NCBI GenBank assembly: GCA_016927635.1
Contig: JAFGMJ010000216.1
Span: forward strand, 1 to 12,174
Reading direction: 5' to 3'
From: Actinomycetota bacterium
Lineage (GTDB): Bacteria; Actinomycetota; Humimicrobiia; Humimicrobiales; Humimicrobiaceae
DNA: 12,174 nt
Within the stretch, counting starts at the first letter, position 1. Every line of letters begins with the position of its first letter. Below are positions 9,068 to 12,174 of this stretch, piece by piece. The position numbers were made by a program, and so were the translations under genes. Below the pieces are notes generated by a model, which saw only the letters and a program-made list of their open reading frames with translations, was not told the DNA's origin and searched no databases.

Positions 9068-9374
9068 CTCTTTCCTCTTGGTTTTTTCGGTTTCTGTAGA
9101 TTTTTTTAACTATTTTTTCTATATCATCAAAATTGACCCACTTTCCTATGGCATCTTCAAGTCCTTTATTCTGTTTATTTAGTTTTAATTTTTTTAAATC
9201 TTCAATAGATATTATTGCTGCAACAGGCCGTCCCCTTTTTGTAATTATGATCTTCTCATCCATATATGCAGCCTTTGCAATATATTCTGAAAAGTTGCTT
9301 TTTGCTTCAGCAACAGACACGCTCTCTGTATCTTTAAAACTGTATTCAGTATTGTCTTTATCGAATTTATTCAT
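9054..9374 (-). CDS. Phd/YefM-family antitoxin
   Basis: This 106-residue protein has the Phd/YefM fold signature SVSVAEAKSNFSEYIAKA (18-35), then EKIIITKRGRPVAAIISIEDLKKL (40-63), the DNA-binding and dimerisation part of this family. The rest (64-106), rich in charged residues, should be the flexible toxin-binding tail. It precedes and overlaps the PIN toxin gene, the standard order. The ATG at 9374 has no good Shine-Dalgarno sequence. A GTG at 9320, preceded by AGAGAG, would remove the 18 residues before the conserved core and cannot be excluded. The family usually represses its own operon; a 23-bp dyad at 9467-9489 is a likely target. Confidence 0.88.
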   Translation of the reverse strand: MNKFDKDNTEYSFKDTESVSVAEAKSNFSEYIAKAAYMDEKIIITKRGRPVAAIISIEDLKKLKLNKQNKGLEDAIGKWVNFDDIEKIVKKIYRNRKNQEERDVSF

Positions 9375-9466
9375 TTGTGATAACTGAAAAATTATGAATT
9401 AAATATTTTAACCAATATTTTTAATATTTTTTAGCTGTAAAATAATAAAGCATGATAATATTTATA

Positions 9467-9489
9467 TAGTCATTATGACATATTGACTA
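9467..9489. promoter_or_regulatory. 23-bp dyad, likely operator of the toxin-antitoxin operon
   Basis: The half-sites TAGTCATTATG (9467-9477) and CATATTGACTA (9479-9489) are reverse complements at 10 of 11 positions around one central base. A smaller perfect palindrome GTCATTATGAC (9469-9479) sits inside. The dyad starts about 4 bp downstream of the start predicted from the -10 at 9500-9505, where bound antitoxin would block transcription. It is the best dyad in the window. The binding protein is inferred. Confidence 0.6.
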
Positions 9490-9499
9490 CTTTTCTTTG

Positions 9500-9516
9500 A
9501 TTATATAGCATATGCT
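9500..9516 (-). promoter_or_regulatory. Candidate toxin-antitoxin promoter with adjoining palindrome
   Basis: A consensus TATAAT (9500-9505, minus strand) would start transcription near 9493. Immediately upstream, in the spacer, is the perfect 10-bp palindrome AGCATATGCT (9507-9516), possibly a second operator half. The -35 position is not well conserved. The leader to the ATG at 9374 would be about 120 nt, which is long for such an operon. Confidence 0.45.
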
Positions 9517-9575
9517 GATTAAAATCTACTGGAAAAAATTGAGGCGTTTGGTAAAAACCTTAAACAGAAAGCTTC

Positions 9576-9977
9576 CTAAATCTTGAAGCGCAGCTCTGTT
9601 ATTGAGTTTTCACCTGTAAATGCGTTTATCCTGTCAATCAGCTGCCGTGACATCATGCTCAATTCATTTGCCCATGTAGGAGTCGTGACAGAAACATATA
9701 AAGTTGTCTTAAATATTTTAAGGGGTGCTGTTTTATCAGCAATTTCTTTTCCGACTATTTCAGGCCAGTGATTAAAGAGGCTATACTTTTTCATTTTTAA
9801 ATTTATTTGGGGATCAGCAGCAAAGATTTTAAGTATTGACTGTATATCTGAGACTGTTGGCAGAGAAGCGTTTATGCCAGGCACATGAACCCTCGCATTT
9901 TCCCGCTTCTTTTTTGCGCTGCCCCCTGCTTTTTTTTTAAAAGTATTATTTAAATTTTTCTTATCTTCTTCAGGCAT
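9576..9977 (-). CDS. dciA: DUF721 protein, DciA-like replicative helicase operator
   Basis: This 133-residue protein has a lysine-rich, probably disordered N-terminus (1-35) and a C-terminal DUF721 domain. Diagnostic pieces are LFNHWPEIVGKEIADKTAPLKI (67-88), TLYVSVTTPTWANELSMM (92-109) and the end ITELRFKI. DciA is the ancestral bacterial factor that helps load the DnaB helicase where DnaC/DnaI are absent. DUF721 genes lie between recF and gyrB in actinobacteria, which fits the position here. In most proteobacteria the domain order is similar, but gene context differs. AAGG lies 4 nt before the ATG, and the gene begins 7 nt after the upstream iron-sulfur gene ends, so it is co-transcribed and probably translationally coupled with it. 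Confidence 0.88.
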   Translation of the reverse strand: MPEEDKKNLNNTFKKKAGGSAKKKRENARVHVPGINASLPTVSDIQSILKIFAADPQINLKMKKYSLFNHWPEIVGKEIADKTAPLKIFKTTLYVSVTTPTWANELSMMSRQLIDRINAFTGENSITELRFKI

Positions 9978-9984
9978 TTATCCT

Positions 9985-11199
9985 TCAATCTTTATTTGCA
10001 GTTGCAGACAGTAAAATAAGTTCTGAAATATCCATGACCTTTATTTTTGAATTTTGCTTTTTAAGGGCTCCGGATATAGTCCTTACACATTGCTGGCATG
10101 CTGTTACCACTATTTCAGCCCTGGTTTTTATTATTTCCCTTGCCTTTGTTTGGGCAATTTTTTCAGAAAGCTCTCTGTCAACTGCCTCAACATTTCCGCC
10201 GCCACCGCAGCATTCAGCATTCTCCCTGTTATTTTCAAGCTCAACAAATATTGTGCCTGGGATTTTTTTTATCAGCTCCCTTGGTTCATCGTATATGCCG
10301 GAATTGCGGCCAAGATCGCAAGGGTCATGATAGGTGACTTTTAAATTGAGGGGGTAAAGCTTCAATGCCCTGCTTTTTGCAAGCTCATAAAGATACTGGA
10401 CAGTATGAAGCACTTTAAAGTTCATTTTGATATCAAGATTTGCTTCCCTGTAAGTATGGGTCCACATGTGATAGCATGAAGGGCATGAAGTGACAAGATA
10501 ACGCGCACCCGTGGCATTAACTTTTTCAATATTATGTTTTGCAAATTCAATGAATTCCTGCTTAAAGCCGGACCCGAGCAGCGGAAAGCCGCAGCACCAT
10601 TCCTCATCTCCAAGAAGTGCAAAATCAACTTTTGCAAGCTTAAATAAAGAAACTACAGAACGGGGTATTTTAAATACCCGTGGTGAAAAAGAAGATACGC
10701 AGCCGACAAAATACACAACATCAGCTTTCTCTCTTACATATTTGTCTTCAGGTATTTCTTCCACCTGGTTTATCCATTCCACCCTGCCCTGGTTTGAATC
10801 AAATGAGATATTATATGATTTTTCCAGCCTTTCTTTGAGCATATTAAGCGCTTCAGGGCTTTTGCCCTCATCTGCCATATCTGCCCTGAGAGATATCCAT
10901 AATTTCTGCAAATCGATATTTACAGGACAGTCAACCTCACATCTTGAACAGAGAGTGCATTCATATGCTCCTTTTGCCAGTATGCCCAGCTCTTTTTGAG
11001 TGAAGGCGTGCCTGCTAAATATTTTCCCAAAAAGAGTATTGGCCCTTATGCGTTTTTTTAGAAGCTCTAATTTTTTTGCAGGCGATATATCTATATCCAT
11101 ATTTGCATTGTAGGCAGAGCACACCTCGCTGCAAAGACCGCACCTGGTGCATGCCTCAATATTTAAAATCTGTTTTACGGTATATTTATCAATGCTCAT
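9985..11199 (-). CDS. HdrD/DsrK-like iron-sulfur protein (heterodisulfide reductase type)
   Basis: This 404-residue cytoplasmic electron-transfer protein has two classical CxxCxxCxxxC [4Fe-4S] motifs (Cys17-20-23-27 and Cys81-84-87-91), then two CCG domains. The first contains Cys167, EWCCGFP (Cys202-203) and CPSC (Cys239, 242); the second contains HDPC (Cys294), ECCGGGG (Cys330-331) and CQQC (Cys368, 371). All cysteines are present, so both domains could hold the non-cubane cluster that reduces disulfides in HdrB/HdrD. Relatives are HdrD, DsrK, TmcB and GlpC; the true substrate (heterodisulfide, DsrC-like protein, or another) cannot be read here. AGGAG (11210-11214) is 10 nt from the ATG. 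The membrane subunit gene ends 20 nt upstream, the same E-D or M-K order as hdrED and dsrMK. Confidence 0.9.
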   Translation of the reverse strand: MSIDKYTVKQILNIEACTRCGLCSEVCSAYNANMDIDISPAKKLELLKKRIRANTLFGKIFSRHAFTQKELGILAKGAYECTLCSRCEVDCPVNIDLQKLWISLRADMADEGKSPEALNMLKERLEKSYNISFDSNQGRVEWINQVEEIPEDKYVREKADVVYFVGCVSSFSPRVFKIPRSVVSLFKLAKVDFALLGDEEWCCGFPLLGSGFKQEFIEFAKHNIEKVNATGARYLVTSCPSCYHMWTHTYREANLDIKMNFKVLHTVQYLYELAKSRALKLYPLNLKVTYHDPCDLGRNSGIYDEPRELIKKIPGTIFVELENNRENAECCGGGGNVEAVDRELSEKIAQTKAREIIKTRAEIVVTACQQCVRTISGALKKQNSKIKVMDISELILLSATANKD

Positions 11200-11219
11200 A
11201 TTTTAATTACTCCTGTAAG

Positions 11220-12095
11220 TCAATGATTATTTTGTTCTGCTTTTCTTTTTTCCATCACATTTATAACGCTTGCAACAGGGCTTAAAAGCGCATGGGCAAA
11301 TTTTGAAAAAGGAATATAAACAAATGCAAGCCATACAACAGACACATGCAAATGCCAGAATACCTTGTAAGCCGTTATCCATGACTCCTGGGCAGCCTGC
11401 GGAAATATGAGCTTTAATAGCCTTCCCAGGTAAAAGCCTACATAGCCGAACCAACCTATATAAGTCGGTGTCCTTTCAACTATATAGCGTGCTGCTTCAA
11501 TAAACCATCCGCTTAAAATGATAACAAGTATGAATATGATGAGGAAAATATCCTGGAACATCATCATGCCTATTTTTTTCTTTGTAACAAAGCCTCTTAT
11601 AAAAGCAATTATTATTCCTAAAAATATTATTGCATTTAAAGTCTCATTTAAAAATGCGGTTGCCCAGTGGTCCATGTCTGCAAGCGCGTCAAGAAAACCG
11701 CAGGTTCCTTCCTGGTAATTAAAAAGCGGTGCGATCTCAACAGCAATACCAGAAAGAATTGACAGGATAAAAAGGGCAAGCACGCCCCAGAAAATGAATG
11801 TGTGCGCAATCCACTTAAGCTTATTTTCCTTAAGAAGTTTAACATGAAGTATGCTGTCTGTTATTATAGTAATGACAATAGGTATAAAATTCCTTGAAAA
11901 CAATGTCCTGAAAAACTTGCCTATAAAATACCAGAATTTTTTCCACCTGGACATCCTGTTTATGCGTACATCCCCGTATTCCAGCAGTGAACCCTGAAGT
12001 ATTGTCGATATCCTGTAAAAAAGACCGGCAATTATTGCAAGTGTGAAAATGATATGAAGAATCCAGAAATGCAAGCTTACAAGTTTTATTTCCAT
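11220..12095 (-). CDS. NarI/DsrM/HdrE-like cytochrome b membrane subunit
   Basis: This 291-residue integral membrane protein should anchor the iron-sulfur partner and exchange electrons with the quinone pool. I see about six hydrophobic segments (10-27, 68-85, 97-119, 152-168, 180-199, 243-263). Histidines suited to bind b-type haem are His84 (DSILHVKLL), His98 (KWIAHTFIFWG), His248/His250 (FWHLHVSVVWL) and His268 (KFAHALLSP); the pattern 'K..H...FWG' and 'H.....W....Y.P..KF.H' is that of the NarI/DsrM family. GAAGGA lies 7 nt before the ATG at 12095. It heads a tightly packed run with the HdrD/DsrK-like gene and dciA. A short form without catalytic partners such as NarG/H fits the Hdr/Dsr type rather than nitrate reductase. 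Genes further upstream lie outside the window. Confidence 0.88.
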   Translation of the reverse strand: MEIKLVSLHFWILHIIFTLAIIAGLFYRISTILQGSLLEYGDVRINRMSRWKKFWYFIGKFFRTLFSRNFIPIVITIITDSILHVKLLKENKLKWIAHTFIFWGVLALFILSILSGIAVEIAPLFNYQEGTCGFLDALADMDHWATAFLNETLNAIIFLGIIIAFIRGFVTKKKIGMMMFQDIFLIIFILVIILSGWFIEAARYIVERTPTYIGWFGYVGFYLGRLLKLIFPQAAQESWITAYKVFWHLHVSVVWLAFVYIPFSKFAHALLSPVASVINVMEKRKAEQNNH

Positions 12096-12174
12096 TTACC
12101 TTTCCTTCTGTAAAATATTTCCACAAATATATGAATTTTAAAAACACCGAAACTCTTGTATCTATAAACTCTTA

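Noticed and set aside
9533..9565. Possible terminator after dciA (GTTT/AAAC and GGT/ACC stem, then six T)
   Set aside because: The stem is interrupted and seven bases separate it from the T-run, so it is not a convincing intrinsic terminator.
10511..10999. Plus-strand reading frame of 162 codons inside the iron-sulfur gene
   Set aside because: Antisense shadow of the HdrD/DsrK-like gene, whose cysteine motifs are unambiguous.
12117..12125. DnaA-box-like ATTTCCACA near the right edge, raising the idea of an origin
   Set aside because: One near-match only, with no cluster of boxes, no dnaA or dnaN gene, and no AT-rich unwinding element beside it.
11839..12147. Alternative minus-strand frame overlapping the cytochrome b start
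   Set aside because: Overlaps the haem-binding membrane protein in another frame; the other has good family motifs and a good ribosome site.

Overview
The window comes from an AT-rich bacterial chromosome. It shows the gyrase neighbourhood in an order that I know best from Actinobacteria: dciA (DUF721), gyrB, gyrA, a DUF3566-type membrane protein, tRNA-Ile, tRNA-Ala. In Mycobacterium and relatives this block follows dnaA-dnaN-recF. The AT-rich composition is unlike most Actinobacteria, so a deep-branching, possibly anaerobic, low-GC relative is my best guess. This rests on gene order and protein similarity recalled from memory, not on a search.

Layout from left to right. (1) 1-71, minus: tRNA-Ala(GGC), cut at its 3' end by the window edge. 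(2) 72-381: AT-rich gap with a 10-bp inverted repeat and weak promoter candidates. (3) 382-2104, plus: a two-gene ABC-2 exporter (ATPase and permease). These are the only plus-strand genes. (4) 2175-2410, minus: tRNA-Ile(GAT) followed by tRNA-Ala(TGC), both with encoded CCA and with no rRNA beside them. (5) 2647-3670, minus: two small membrane proteins, a DUF3566-like protein and a DUF4870/Tic20-like protein. (6) 3842-8345, minus: gyrA and gyrB. (7) 8346-8662: a 317-bp gap upstream of gyrB with candidate promoters and several inverted repeats. (8) 8663-9374, minus: a Phd/YefM antitoxin and PIN-domain (VapC-like) toxin pair, preceded by a strong 23-bp dyad that looks like its operator. (9) 9576-12095, minus: a likely operon of a NarI/DsrM/HdrE-like cytochrome b membrane subunit, an HdrD/DsrK-like iron-sulfur protein with two CCG domains, and dciA.

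How it fits together. Gyrase and the DciA helicase-loader homologue serve replication and chromosome topology. The tRNAs and small membrane proteins are the conserved tail of that block. Two things depart from the usual layout: the toxin-antitoxin pair lies between dciA and gyrB, and a membrane respiratory module of the heterodisulfide-reductase type lies directly upstream of dciA, where recF would be expected. No phage genes, transposases, CRISPR arrays or rRNA are visible. I see no clearly new system; the most interesting items are the atypical neighbours of the gyrase locus and the regulatory dyads.
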